DNA from: Utricularia gibba
Lineage: Eukaryota > Streptophyta > Magnoliopsida > Lamiales > Lentibulariaceae
Length of the DNA stretch: 64,000 nucleotides
Direction of reading: 5' to 3'
NCBI GenBank assembly: GCA_002189035.1
Contig: NEEC01000002.1
Location: 3,224,001 to 3,288,000, forward strand
Shown here: positions 48,548 to 59,990 of the stretch, piece by piece
Position numbering within the stretch: the first letter of the stretch is position 1
Layout: each line of letters opens with the position of its first letter
Notes under the pieces: model-generated
The model's database searches: none
What the model was told of the DNA's origin: nothing
The model's input: only the letters and a program-made list of their open reading frames with translations
Program-made: the position numbers and the translations under genes

Positions 48548-51546
48548 CTCAGGATTAAGAATAAATCCAAGGTTAATCAGATTCCACTACTTCCGGTTGA
48601 AGGCAGAAAACTGCTCATGTCCTTGGGAATTCTTCTCCGGCGATGATGAAATGGCATTTATTCACATTAATGGTGCGGCCCATTCAACTCACAGGCCCAG
48701 TATCGCGATTGGGTTTGCATCACACATTCCATGGTTATTCCATACCCAAAAGTGAAAAATGGTAAAGTTGCATCAAACATCCCAACTGTTTTACTTAATG
48801 GTAAAAATAGTTCCCAATATTTGATGTAAAAAACACGCTTAGTTTCTAAGATTTTCTATATAATTAGACTTCAAAAATTTATCACGATTGACATTTTTAG
48901 TCCCCTAACTTACATAATAGATATATTTGATCCTTGCTATTCAAAACCCAAACACCCCTAATCTCCAATGTTTGTATATTTAGTATAATTAGTCCCCAAA
49001 TAATATTGGAATTGTAAGCCCCTACTATTTTGATTTTTTTACAACATTAGTCTTTAGCATATATATTCATTTTTTTCAAAATCCTTAATTTTTTGTATTC
49101 CCATCATCGCGTTGTGCCTCCACCCATCGCCTGTTCATGCCCCCAAACACTTGCGATGCTGGTGGCTGCTGCGGCAACTAGCACTACGGCGTGCAGCGCC
49201 CCCACGGGCATTGGGCTGTTGTGTCGACTCACAGCCATGCAAGCTGGGGCAAGCATGATGACATATGGGCTCAAATTCGTTTCAATATGTGAATTGTCAT
49301 TTTTTATATAATTATTATGTATTATTACATGTTCATTTAGAATTAAGTCATCCAAATTGGAATTATATTAATAAGTATTTGATTTTATTGAAAAAATCCA
49401 ATTATTGTTTGTTATATATATATATTTGTATTATTTTTCATATACTTTCACCTAAATGTGACACAAAATAGTTATGGATTATTGTAGAAGTCTTACAATA
49501 AGACAAAACAATGATATTTCATGACTTGCACATGATTAGAGCCATATGGGTAGAAGATTAATACTGTTTAGATTCATGACTTACAACATGTCAAAATTTG
49601 TAATAATGATTAGACATTAATTACATGAATGGAAAAGTTGTCTAACAAGCAAGATATAAGAAATGATGTAAAGAAAACAAAGGAAGTTAATGTATATATG
49701 AGTGAATTATAGCAAACTTGAAATACTTTGGATGAGTTTTTTTTTTCTCACTTTTTTGCACTTAAACTTTAGGTTCTTACTCTTCACAAAAGAAAGGAAG
49801 AACACTTCACTTTTCGCAATTTCAGCTTTTTGTTTTCATGACTATTTGTGGAACGATAATACATATTTTTGAGTGTTTAAGAATAGAAAAATAATTAATA
49901 TTTCGCTATAAAACTTGAATTTTATTGTGTATTTCTGTGTTTTTGTTATTAACAGTATTATTTACATTTTTTATTCCTAATTGAGACTAAATCTAAATCT
50001 TAGTTCTCATCATTTTCTTGAACAATACAACATATATCAGTAATGTAAATCCCAATGGAACGAAAAGTATACAGTGAAAGTAGCATAAAAAAGATTAAAG
50101 AAAAAAATAAAAGCATCAAATTCCAAAAAGATCAAAAAGTAGATTTTGAGAATAATGAGGAGTGAAAAACATATCTCTATCACTTTGAACACACAAAACA
50201 TACATTTGGGAAGCAGATCTAATAGAAAATCATAGTAAAACCATGGAGAACAAAGAAGATGAAGTGGAGTACCAAACTTACAGCTAAATTTTCCATTGTT
50301 TATCAGGAGCATTACTCCTATTCGGAAGTAGTTTTAGCTTTTTGAGATAACTATTTATGATTTCTGTTTATATTTATGTTTCTTTTCTTGTTGTTGCATG
50401 TGACTTGAACACATTTTGGTTGCTATGTTATGAACGTATTTCATTTTACTTAAGCATAAATGACTAAATATACGTAATGCCTTGAGGTAGAAGTAAGTGT
50501 GCATATGCATTGTTTATTAGACTACATTAACTTGGTAAATTTATTATCAAATCATGATAGATTCAAAAGGAGTAAGTAATGATATTTGTCATAAACAGAC
50601 CTAATTAGAGATATGCCAAATATTATGAAAATAAAGGGTTTAGATAGATTTGAATTCTTCATTTATTAGGTGAATGATTATTAGGTTGGCTATGTTAAGT
50701 GTAACAATGATCATGTCACTCCTAAAATTTTTAAGGCATGATTATCTTATTCTAATTAGTGGTTGAATTTGTTTGTTATTTCTTTACTGCCTTTTATCGG
50801 AGACTTGCGTTAATCTTAATTTAGACTAAATCTTTCAATCATGACAAAAACAACAGCATCAATTTCACATAACAAGTACATAGCTTATAGTGTTCAACTC
50901 TAATCTACTATGTTCATATTTTTTATATTATTAATTATGAATTAGTCTATAAATTTATTTGATACGTGAATTTACAATTTTAACAACATTGCAAAATTTT
51001 CAATTATCAAAATAGCGTTGTTGCCGAGGAGCGACAAGAGCAAAGCGAAAATAGATAAAGAAGTAAATAGAATCTCTTTTCCATGAAGTGATTCCTTTAA
51101 TCAAAGTCAAATGCTTGTATTGTATTTTATATTTCAATATTTCAAATTCTTTTTACAAACCTATGACAATTTATAGAAGTTCAATACAAAACGTTTTTCA
51201 CAAAACTCAACTCTTTAAAATTGACACTTATACTATGTTTTAATTGTGTTATATATTTTTTTAATTAAAATTTGTTGAGTAAACGACACATAACACAATA
51301 TTAGAAAAATTATGTGTTGAGACTAAATGTGAAAAGCTAAAAATATTTTTGAAACTTTTCATGTGGGGGTTCAAAGTCAATGTAAATTGGGTTTAGAATC
51401 AAAAAGTCTGACAGTTTTAAGACCCAACAACAAATATAAAAATTTTATTTAGATTTATTGTATTGTATCTAATTTTATTACTATTATTATTATAAGTCTC
51501 ATAATTTAGTATTCGTTTTAATCGTATGTTATAAATAAGTTTGATA
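48548..51546. other. SNX1 promoter side and AT-rich intergenic DNA
   Basis: 48548-48720 is likely SNX1 5' UTR and promoter. The rest is AT-rich. A small GC-richer patch at 49095-49260 has overlapping open frames on both strands (72 and 83 residues) without known domains. Nothing else recognised. Confidence 0.4.
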
Positions 51547-52150
51547 ATAATGAATAGACCTGGGCATGGGTACGGGTCAACCCAAGTTACAGTGAGTCAA
51601 CCTGTATGGAATGGATACGAGTTATTTGTATTCGTAAAAAACAAGTATGAGTTGAGTCGATGATTTTCGACTCGACGAGTTACTTAGATAACTCGTGAAA
51701 AAATAAATGATTTATAATCCAAATTATTCATTTTTTAATTTAGTTTTTATATTTTTTTCATTTAATATTTATAATTTAATATGAAATAACTTCAATTATA
51801 TTATATACTATTAATCCCAAATATTATAAAATAGAAAAAAATTATTACATTTTTTGATATCGAATATTCAAGAATTAAATAAATCATATATAAATTAAAA
51901 TATTACTACATAATGAAAAAAGTAATTAAAAATAGAATAATTATATAAAAAAAAGATAAAACATGAATTGAAGAGTTCATACTCAGATCAACTTGACGAA
52001 TCGATAGTTAACGAGTCAACTCGGATACGATACGAGTTGGGGTCAAAACCTGACAACCCGTTGACTCGTGAACCCATAATAATACCACGACTCATCGAGT
52101 CAGACTTGTTACTCGACAAGTCATGACCCGTGCCCAAGTCTAATAATGAA
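51547..52150. mobile_element. hAT-type non-autonomous element (MITE) with perfect 8-bp TSD
   Basis: The element spans 51555-52142 (588 bp). The left end TAGACCTGGGCA and inverted right end TAGACTTGGGCA match at 11 of 12 bases. ATAATGAA occurs immediately outside both ends (51547-51554 and 52143-52150), a perfect 8-bp target duplication, the hallmark of hAT elements. Both subterminal regions are rich in ACTCG/CGAGT and GGGTCA/TGACCC words, likely transposase sites. The middle is over 80% AT and non-coding, so the element depends on a transposase made elsewhere. Confidence 0.85.
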
Positions 52151-53524
52151 GGTGCCAATATGATTTGAATTAATTTTTTTTTAAAAAATCATGTTTATAT
52201 TAATAATTTTATAAAAATATTAAATGATTAATTGAAAATTAATTTACATACTATTAATATTACATAATGATATTTAGATATTAGTTTTTGTTATTTTATA
52301 TTAATATTAATTATTTTTATTTAGATTATTATAATTTATAACAACGATAATAAAATATAATTTATACTTTTTTTCTTTCTCTATTGCTATTAGATAATAT
52401 TTGTGTTTTTGAAGAATACTTATATTCATGCTTCTAATAAATTCATAATTAATTTCAATTCTTGAAAATAGTTATGAGTATCAAGATAAAATTGACAAAA
52501 ATATAAATCAAATGAAAAAAACAACTAAAGAATTTGATTGTCTTGTTTAAATCTATATGTCTTTATCTTTTTTTTTTTTGAAAAATTTAATAAACTTTTT
52601 TATATTGTTCCTTTTGAATATATTTTTTCCTAAGTATATAATAATATATTCATTTTCAAATAAAAATAGTTTTCTAATAAGATATATTTTGATAACAATC
52701 CTAGTTTTTTAATTTGAATAACTTAAAATTTGTTTTTGGTGTCTAATGTAATTTATCATTTTTTTTCTTATTCTATAAGTATAGCATTATATCATATATG
52801 TTTTATTGCAATGATCATCATCACTTGAGAGTCCTTTGAAGTAAAAGTAATTGAAACTTGGAGAATCATATCAACTATAAAAAAATACATATGCAAATTA
52901 GGGAGATATTGCAATGGAGATTTTTTATAAGTGTGCAATAGAAATGCATGTGGCAAATAATTTAAATAATCATTTCAAAAGGTTAGGAGAGAATATCACA
53001 AGTTTCTTCAACTCTCTATAAGTAAAAAAACAAATGGGAACATCTCAAACCGATTTGGGATGCTTGATACAAGTTGGGAAAATAAATTGGATTAGGCACT
53101 AAAAACATGCCTAAAGAACTAACAAAAAATTATTTGAAGGTGACTCGATTTCTTTATTAATCCTTTTTTCCTTTTTTTTTGAGTTTTAGTGATCTTTTGG
53201 TTGATCATAATGTAAAGAAAACACAATTAGGATGGAAATCTTGGTATGTTTGTGATTCAAAACCTAAATCATGATAATGGTATTAGCAATATACATGATT
53301 TTTTAATATTTATAAAATACCTTAATTTTGAAATAATTTACAAATTATATTTCAATTATATTTTATATTTTTAATAAAAATATTAATATTATTTCATAAT
53401 TAAAATTTATCATTTAATTTTATTTCAAAATATGCTCCAATTTCAAAACCACAAACTCATTTTTTATATGTTTTAATTTTTAAATCAAAACATATTCCAA
53501 ATCAGGTCACATCACCCAAACCTT
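52151..53524. other. AT-rich intergenic DNA
   Basis: Extremely AT-rich, with many homopolymer A/T runs. No gene or element ends recognised. Confidence 0.4.
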
Positions 53525-54275
53525 TAAGATCATGTTTGTTAGGTGGGTATAAATTATTAGGGTTTAGATTATTATAGTTTAATTAATCACATGAATGATG
53601 GTTTATTCAAAATAATGTGTTTGATGAATATGTTACAATTATTTAGGATTAGCAACTTTATATATTTGTTAAAGATGTTTAAAAATGGATATTTGTAAAC
53701 AAATATTACAAATAGACACTCCAATCGTACTATTACGGTGCCCAAGTATAGAAGACTTAATGTGTTTAGACCCCACAAAGTTGGGTTTGCGGTGTATGAA
53801 ACCTATTAACCCACTCTTTATGGGAGCCAAAGGAATGACACAATATGCTTCACAAAGTGTTAATAAGTAATGAATAACTTAAATAAGTTTTCACCCAATC
53901 AATCGACCAAAATATGAACAAGATATAAAGATATAAAATGAAAAATCAATACAAATAACTGGAATGAAAACAAGAACAAAAACTTACATGAAAACATAAT
54001 TTTTATTGAAATTTCAAAATTAAACCCACTTATCTTGAATTTACACCAATGATTTACAATCAATCTAGTAAACAATGAAGAAGATGATAACGATTTAAGA
54101 TTTTATTTGATATTGGAGAAGAGTAATAATATCTTTCGAATGTTAGTTTATGAATGATTTAATAAAACCCATCTAAATTATTATAGATAGATTTGTAATG
54201 AGATAATATAATACTATGATTTAACTTTTACACATGGATTTAAAGTCTTAAACATACCTAACAAACATGACCTAA
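53525..54275. mobile_element. 745-bp Harbinger/Tourist-like MITE, copy 1
   Basis: The element is 53528-54272. Its left end GATCATGTTTGTTAGGT pairs with the inverted right end GGTCATGTTTGTTAGGT (16 of 17). TAA flanks both sides (53525-53527 and 54273-54275). The inside is non-coding apart from a 61-residue chance frame. An inverted, more diverged copy lies at about 59260-59990, which confirms it as a repeat family. Confidence 0.8.
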
Positions 54276-54476
54276 ATTATATTAAATATGGGTAGGATTT
54301 ATTTAACCATTAGTTAATTTAAGTCTTTTTTAAAAAAATTACGTCAGACTATTTGATGATTAAATAACCCATCTTCCAAAACAAAAGAGAAATCTAAATT
54401 GGGGTGATCACACTATTTTCAAGAGACCGGCCATCCCTCCTATTTCTCAAATGAGTCTAAATTAAAGTTCCCGTAC

Positions 54477-55054
54477 ATGAGGCAGCGTCAGGATATCAAT
54501 AAGCTAAAGTGCCTCATCGGCCATCTGGCCTCAAACAAATTAACCTCATCATTCTCTGCACTTCAAACAGAATCAATCTTGGAAGAAGAAGAGCAACAAG
54601 AAACAATCAGGTTAAGGCTTAGACCTGTGCTTGCTTTCAACGAGATTAGGAATGTGGGGGACGGAAGCGTCGACAAGATCAGTTAGAGCTAATACATATT
54701 TAACAGCCATCATACTTGGCTATCAAACAAGGATTAACATCATCTCAGTGTCTCCGCTACCCTTATTGCATTCTTTGGGAAGAAGGTTTTTTTTTTTTTC
54801 AGTCAAAAGCCTTTGAAAACGACGACGACGACGCCGGAGATGTGGGATATGAAGCTTGTGGAAAATCAGCTAGAGCTAATACATGTTGTAAGCCATCATC
54901 TTTGGCTGTCAAACAAGATACTTCATCATCTCAAACTAACATACCCACATACCGGCTAAAAATCGAAACACGAAACGGAAAGGATGAGTTGGAGGAGGAG
55001 ATTCCACGAAGGCCGTCTCTGGAGAACGGCGGATGCAACAGAGAAATACTGTGA
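54477..55054 (+). other. hypothetical coding-like region with an internal duplication
   Basis: Composition is coding-like and there are overlapping open frames: 54477-54686 (MRQRQDINKLKCLIGHLASN, with EEEEQQETIRLRLRP) and 54716-55054 (ending NGGCNREIL). A unit of about 75 bp occurs twice, at about 54674-54750 and 54863-54938. In its best frame it reads SVRANT... and SARANT..., followed by similar words. No family recognised. It may be an unannotated small gene, or a decayed gene fragment whose repeat units are now in different frames. It is cut off from a known promoter. Confidence 0.35.
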
Positions 55055-55478
55055 AATGAGAGCTAGGGCAAAGGTATTAATTTGTACGCCCAATTTGCAT
55101 GGGCCGGGCTACGGAAAAGAGGTGTAAAAGCCCAATGGAAACAAATCGGGTGGCGTGATCGGACCGAATCAACCCGAACCGGATACAAACCCTCTCGTCT
55201 TTTATAATTTATTATTATTAAATCACCTATTTTCAAATATAGTAAGTAGACTTAATCTGAAAAAGGAAAGAAAAGAAACTGCTTCTTCAGCGTAAACATA
55301 TCACAAAATGAACCAACCCATAAGATTGGAATCAGGTACCAAGCCAGATTCTGGATGTTGCGTTGGACGAGGCTTCTTGGTGTTTGGACAAGAGGTGGTG
55401 GACTGAATGAATTTTCTGTAAACCTTTTCATGGATGATGAAGAGCGGGCAAGCACGGCGGCGGCGGCGTCGTTGATTC
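55055..55478. other. 3' flank of JINGUBANG-like gene
   Basis: Contains the probable 3' UTR of the minus-strand WD40 gene and a short AT-rich stretch. A short palindromic GGGCCGGGC-type patch occurs near 55102. No gene. Confidence 0.4.
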
Positions 55479-56906
55479 TCAGGACTCGCTTCCGTGAATC
55501 TTCTTCTGCACCCACGACGGCGAGAGCACAGGGCTTATCTTGACCTCCGAGGGGTTCCCCAGCCCCACCGAACAATCATTTTCATCGCCTTCGTTGTCCC
55601 TCACCCTGACTCTCCAAACCTTGAGCGTCTGATCCACACTCGCACTGTACACCAACAGACTCCTCACCATATCCACCACCCCTGCCGTCGTCTCCATCGC
55701 CGCCGCCAGACACTTCACCGGCCCGTGGTGCCCGTCGATCACTACGAGGCAGGCATGAAACGCGTTCCCGTCATCCCGCTTCCATATCCGAATCGTCGAA
55801 TCCTCGGATCCGCTCAGAATCATCTCCTCGACTGTGACCAAACAGAGGACCGAAAAATGGTGCCCTTGTAAGAACCCTGCGTGATTGTATCGCCCTGAAT
55901 TCTTCTCCTTCTCCCAGAAATTGATCAGCCCGTCTGAGGATCCGGAGTAGAGAAAGTGAGAGGAATTGCTGCAGCTGAGAGCGAGGGCATTGACAGGGGA
56001 AGGCTGGAATTTCAAGGTCATTGTGAGAATATGAGGGAACTCACGCATCACCCTCCTCCAGATTTTGACAGTTCCATCTGAGGAGCAGGTGAAAACGCAT
56101 CCATCGAACTGGTTCAGGACGATGGCGTTGACATTCCCATCGTGAGCGACGAAGGAGTCGACGCAGGCTTTCTCCATCAGCTTCCACACTTTGACGGAGT
56201 GATCCCACGACCCTGTGTACAGCAATTTCTCCACGCTGTTGATGGCCAAACAGGACACCCAATCCTTGTGCTGGTTCGAATTCTTCGGATTCGAAAAGAA
56301 GGATCTTCTTTTGGGGAGAGTCATAATCTTCCTCGGCTTCAACTTCAAGTTGTTCAGTCTTTCCATGTTGGTGATATCCCACAACCGGACTCTAAAATCG
56401 CCGTGCGCGGTGGCCAGGCTCCGCCCCGTGGCCAGAATGGCACGAATTTGCCCTGAGGGAGTCTTGAAACTGCCTGATTCCGTACAAGTAGGCTGCCCCC
56501 AGGCTTGAACTTTGCAGCTACTCGACCCGGTGAAGATGTAGTCTTTATTCACCGCCAGACATGAGATACTGGTGTCGCTCCAGTGGAGTGAGGCTAGGCA
56601 GTGGTATGGAAGCGGGCGTGGCCGCGACGGCGACGTGTTCCCCGGCGCCGGAGACCTCGTCCAAGGCGGGAAACCAGAGGCGGATGAGACGCAGGACGTC
56701 CTGGCGGAAGAGAGCTGCGATTCGGGTTCCCTGTTGATCTCGAAGGAGAATCTCCTGCCTGGTGCGAAGTTCATGCCTCTGCCGTCGCCGTCCATCTGGG
56801 CTCGTTTCTCAGAGGAACTTGAGATCCATGAGCAGGGAAGCTGCCAATTAAGTGAGTTCCACTTCGGGCGACCGAACTGTTGAGAAATTGAATGAATATG
56901 AGGCAT
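55479..56906 (-). CDS. JINGUBANG-like WD40 repeat protein
   Basis: Intronless ORF of 475 residues starting MPHIHSISQQFGRPK. A second in-frame Met at residue 38 (MDGDGRGMNF) could be the real start. A Ser/Pro-rich N-terminus (residues about 50-105) precedes seven WD-type blades: GSSSCKVQAW, HGDFRVRLWDI, GSWDHSVKVWKL, SSDGTVKIWRR, GSSDGLINFWEK, GSEDSTIRIWKR and SVDQTLKVWRV, with LASLHWSDTSISCLAV before the first. Wording and lack of introns match plant JINGUBANG proteins; Arabidopsis JGB is a negative regulator of pollen germination that interacts with TCP4 (family knowledge). The propeller is a scaffold, so partners cannot be read from sequence. The coding strand is about 50% GC, higher than the flanks. 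No break was seen. Confidence 0.9.
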   Translation of the reverse strand: MPHIHSISQQFGRPKWNSLNWQLPCSWISSSSEKRAQMDGDGRGMNFAPGRRFSFEINREPESQLSSARTSCVSSASGFPPWTRSPAPGNTSPSRPRPLPYHCLASLHWSDTSISCLAVNKDYIFTGSSSCKVQAWGQPTCTESGSFKTPSGQIRAILATGRSLATAHGDFRVRLWDITNMERLNNLKLKPRKIMTLPKRRSFFSNPKNSNQHKDWVSCLAINSVEKLLYTGSWDHSVKVWKLMEKACVDSFVAHDGNVNAIVLNQFDGCVFTCSSDGTVKIWRRVMREFPHILTMTLKFQPSPVNALALSCSNSSHFLYSGSSDGLINFWEKEKNSGRYNHAGFLQGHHFSVLCLVTVEEMILSGSEDSTIRIWKRDDGNAFHACLVVIDGHHGPVKCLAAAMETTAGVVDMVRSLLVYSASVDQTLKVWRVRVRDNEGDENDCSVGLGNPSEVKISPVLSPSWVQKKIHGSES

Positions 56907-59196
56907 CTACACCTAGAAGCATACCCCAAAGAAACGCTGCCCATTCCTACGCCTACATTTACCTCCTCTTCCCTCCTCATCCAAAGTAAAAAAAAAATAG
57001 TAAAAACAAGGAACCTACTTTCTGTGCATTTGAATTGGGTGTGTGCCCTGCGGTGCCAATGTGATGCCATCGATGGATCTACGGCTTTAAGGCGATGGGA
57101 AAAGTCGCTTTCTTTTTGTAGTACTTAGTATGTCATAAGAAGGAAATATTGAATGAGGGAAGATAATTTAAAAACTGGACACTATTCAGTACAATTTTTA
57201 AAAAAACCTGGAATAATAGAGAAGAGAAGAGATGAGATGAATTCAGTGTTAGTAGCAAGCAGGACGCCAACTCACTCATTTTATAATAAGAGAAATGGAA
57301 GATGCGCTCATCTGTATATCAACTCATTTTACTTGTTTTATCTCTTTGTCTGTGTGGGTTGAGAATGAAATGATTTGGCTGATGGAGGAGTTAGGGGAGG
57401 TGATTGAAAGAAATGGTCCCTCCCTAGCGCCAGCGCCAGCGCCACTACGTGCACGCAATTCATTCGGGTTGGGTTGGCTGCACTTACTTTTGCATCCGCC
57501 TGGGCGTGTTAAATACTGCGCCTGCGGAGTCTGAACTGAACCCCCTCCCCTTCTCCACCCATCTTCCTCGGAAGGGAAGGTCGTTGTCGGAACCCAACCC
57601 AACCCAACCCGGTCCTCTTCCAACTGGACTGATTCAAGGAAAGTATTTCTCGGGTACAGGATACTCCTAGTTTCTTTCTAGACATACGTGAAAGCTACTT
57701 GTAATCTAATTAAAATCATGATTCATTGGATTCAAATTAGATGTAATTCAATATAAAAGAGGAGTTGTAATTCAAACAATAGTATGCGTTCACGTCCAAC
57801 CATGCATTTATTTATTTACTAAGCATGGAATTAATCTGATATGTGTACAAATGGGGGCCGGGGCATGATGATGGCGTCTAGAGCATTATCAGAGTAGAGC
57901 AATATGAGAAGGAAGGAATGAATGAATGAATGAATGGCATTAGAAGAGGGCTACACTGAATTATCTATCCATTTTGAATTTGAACAATGAGAATGTCTTC
58001 CCTCGAGACACACCCGTTTGGTTGTCCCTAATATCCCTCCCTATCTTTCCAACTACATCAAAAAAAAAAAAAAAAAAAACAAGCATAGCTTTGGTTGGGA
58101 GTTACATTTTGAACTATCTATCTAAACTAGAATTCGACAGTATTTTTTAAAATTCACTTGAGAGATGAATTTAAACATACCCGTGGTAGTTCTAGTTTTG
58201 ATTTCTCAATTTGCTGAAGATTTAGAATTGTCTCTCAACGTATTTGAGGGAATTTTTAACAAGTATACATATTTTTTTAAAAATAAAACATTCTTATTAA
58301 ACACATGTAGTATTAAGGATATATTAGTAATTTAAATGTACAAATATCCAATATTCATCTAATTTAAATTCTAATCCACTAACCAAACAAACCATTACTA
58401 AAAAATCCACGAAAACTAAAGTAATGCAAACTCATCTCACAAACTAAATGAGTTATTTTAAATAATAGCCATCCTAATAATGTGAAATTTTAAATTTTTC
58501 ACTTTTTATAATTTGTTTGAATAATAACTATCTTTTAATAATAAATAAAAATTCAGTTAAAATAAATAAGAAATAAGTATATTAATAAATTTATTAAAAT
58601 TATATTTATCGTTTTTTAATAAATAAAAAATATTAATAATATAATATTTTATATATATATTCATTTTTAGATAACTTTTTAATAAAAAAGTATCATAATA
58701 TAGAAAAAAAACAGGTCATTTTGAAAAAAAAATTATTTAAAAATATATTTTTTAAAAAGGATTTTAATAAATCAATTTATTTTTAATTTTTTTTATGATT
58801 TCTTATATATAGATATATTTTTTTTCTTATACATATATTTTTAATTTTTTTCTTATATATATATATTTAAATCGATCAATTGATTATTATCTTCATCTTT
58901 GGTTGTTCCATTTCCACCCCTTTTGCATTTATCACGTGTCCAAATGTAAGTTACCTAGAATGAGGCCAATTAGTGCTTGGAACTATGGTTGATGCTTGTA
59001 GTATACACATTTATTTTTGTGGCAATTTCATGAAGATGTAGGTAAACAATGCTATATTCTCATTTTATTATAAGATAACTTAAAGAGATGACAATATACT
59101 ATGGAGTCATGGATGTATGTAGTCGTTTTTTAGAAATATTATATAAAACGGATGATGTGCTTAATTGTATAGAAATGTTTTGATGTAAGCAAACTT
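56907..59196. other. promoter side of WD40 gene and AT-rich intergenic DNA
   Basis: 56907-57650 has mixed composition with promoter-like C/T tracts and a repeated CCAACCCAACCC patch near 57593-57610. Further right it is AT-rich. Simple repeats: GAAT units at 57916-57936 and a 20-base A run at 58060-58079. No gene recognised. Confidence 0.4.
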
Positions 59197-59373
59197 CACT
59201 TGAGGAAGTTCATGAACATTGAGAGATTTATGAGTCTCTAAAAAATCAATATATTGAGATCACATTTATTGGGTGGGTTTAAGACTTTAATCACATTAGT
59301 AAAAGCTGATGTGTATGTTTGTTATAAAAGATTTGCTAAACATACAATGGTTGTTCATGAACTTCCTCAAGTG
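59197..59373. repeat. perfect 21-bp inverted repeat, 135-bp spacer
   Basis: CACTTGAGGAAGTTCATGAAC at 59197-59217 is exactly inverted at 59353-59373. The right arm lies in the left part of MITE copy 2. It could fold into a long hairpin in RNA, or mark the ends of a tiny foldback insertion. Confidence 0.65.
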
Positions 59374-59990
59374 ATAAACTAATATTTTAAAGACAATATT
59401 GACCTTCTTCTAACAGCAAATCAAACATATAATTTTTATCATCTACTTCATTGTTTACTGGGTTAATTGTATATCTCTAATGTAAATTTAAGATAATTGT
59501 GTCTATATTATGAAATTTCGATGAAAACCTATGCTTTAATTTAATTTCTTCGTTGTTTTCATTTAAGTTGTTCATTCTTGTTTTTATTTAGGTTATTCAT
59601 TATTGATTTTTCATTTTGTATCTTTCCATCTTGGTCGATTGATTGCGCGAAAATTGATTTGGATTCTTCATTGCTCATTAAGCATAATTGTTCCAATACA
59701 CTGTGCCACTACTTTGGCCCTATGAAGAGTGGGTTAATGTGTTTTAGACATCACGAAGTCGGGATTGCAGTGTCTGAACACGCATAGTCTATATTTGGAG
59801 TCCATTTATACTCTTAATGTAACCATTGCAATAGCACGATTGCAATGTTTAAATGATTAAATATAATAAAGATATATTAAATAATTTATAATATTTGACT
59901 ACAAATAACCATATTTTTAACATTTTTAACATTTTTAACAAACATATAAAATTATTAATCACAAATAAGGAAGAACTAATATATATATAT
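59260..59990. mobile_element. 745-bp Harbinger/Tourist-like MITE, copy 2 (inverted, eroded ends)
   Basis: Aligned with the reverse complement of 53528-54272 it shares, in order, GTTTAAGACTTTAA, CTTCATTGTTTACTG, TTGATTTTTCATTTT, GGTCGATTGATTG, CTTTGGC, GAAGAGTGGGTTAAT and AACAAACATATAAA. Substitutions and gaps are frequent and the outer TIRs are not clear, so it is an older or damaged copy. Confidence 0.7.

Noticed and set aside
49093-49355. Overlapping 72- and 83-codon frames with Ala/Cys-rich content
   Set aside because: No domain, no splice model and no promoter; composition patch only.
55494-56883. Open frames on the plus strand opposite the WD40 gene
   Set aside because: They are antisense shadows of a long conserved intronless gene and show no domain.
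57324-57670. Overlapping 73-99 codon frames with Pro/Gly-rich content
   Set aside because: Low-complexity translation of CCAGCG and CCAACC repeats upstream of the WD40 gene; no coding support.
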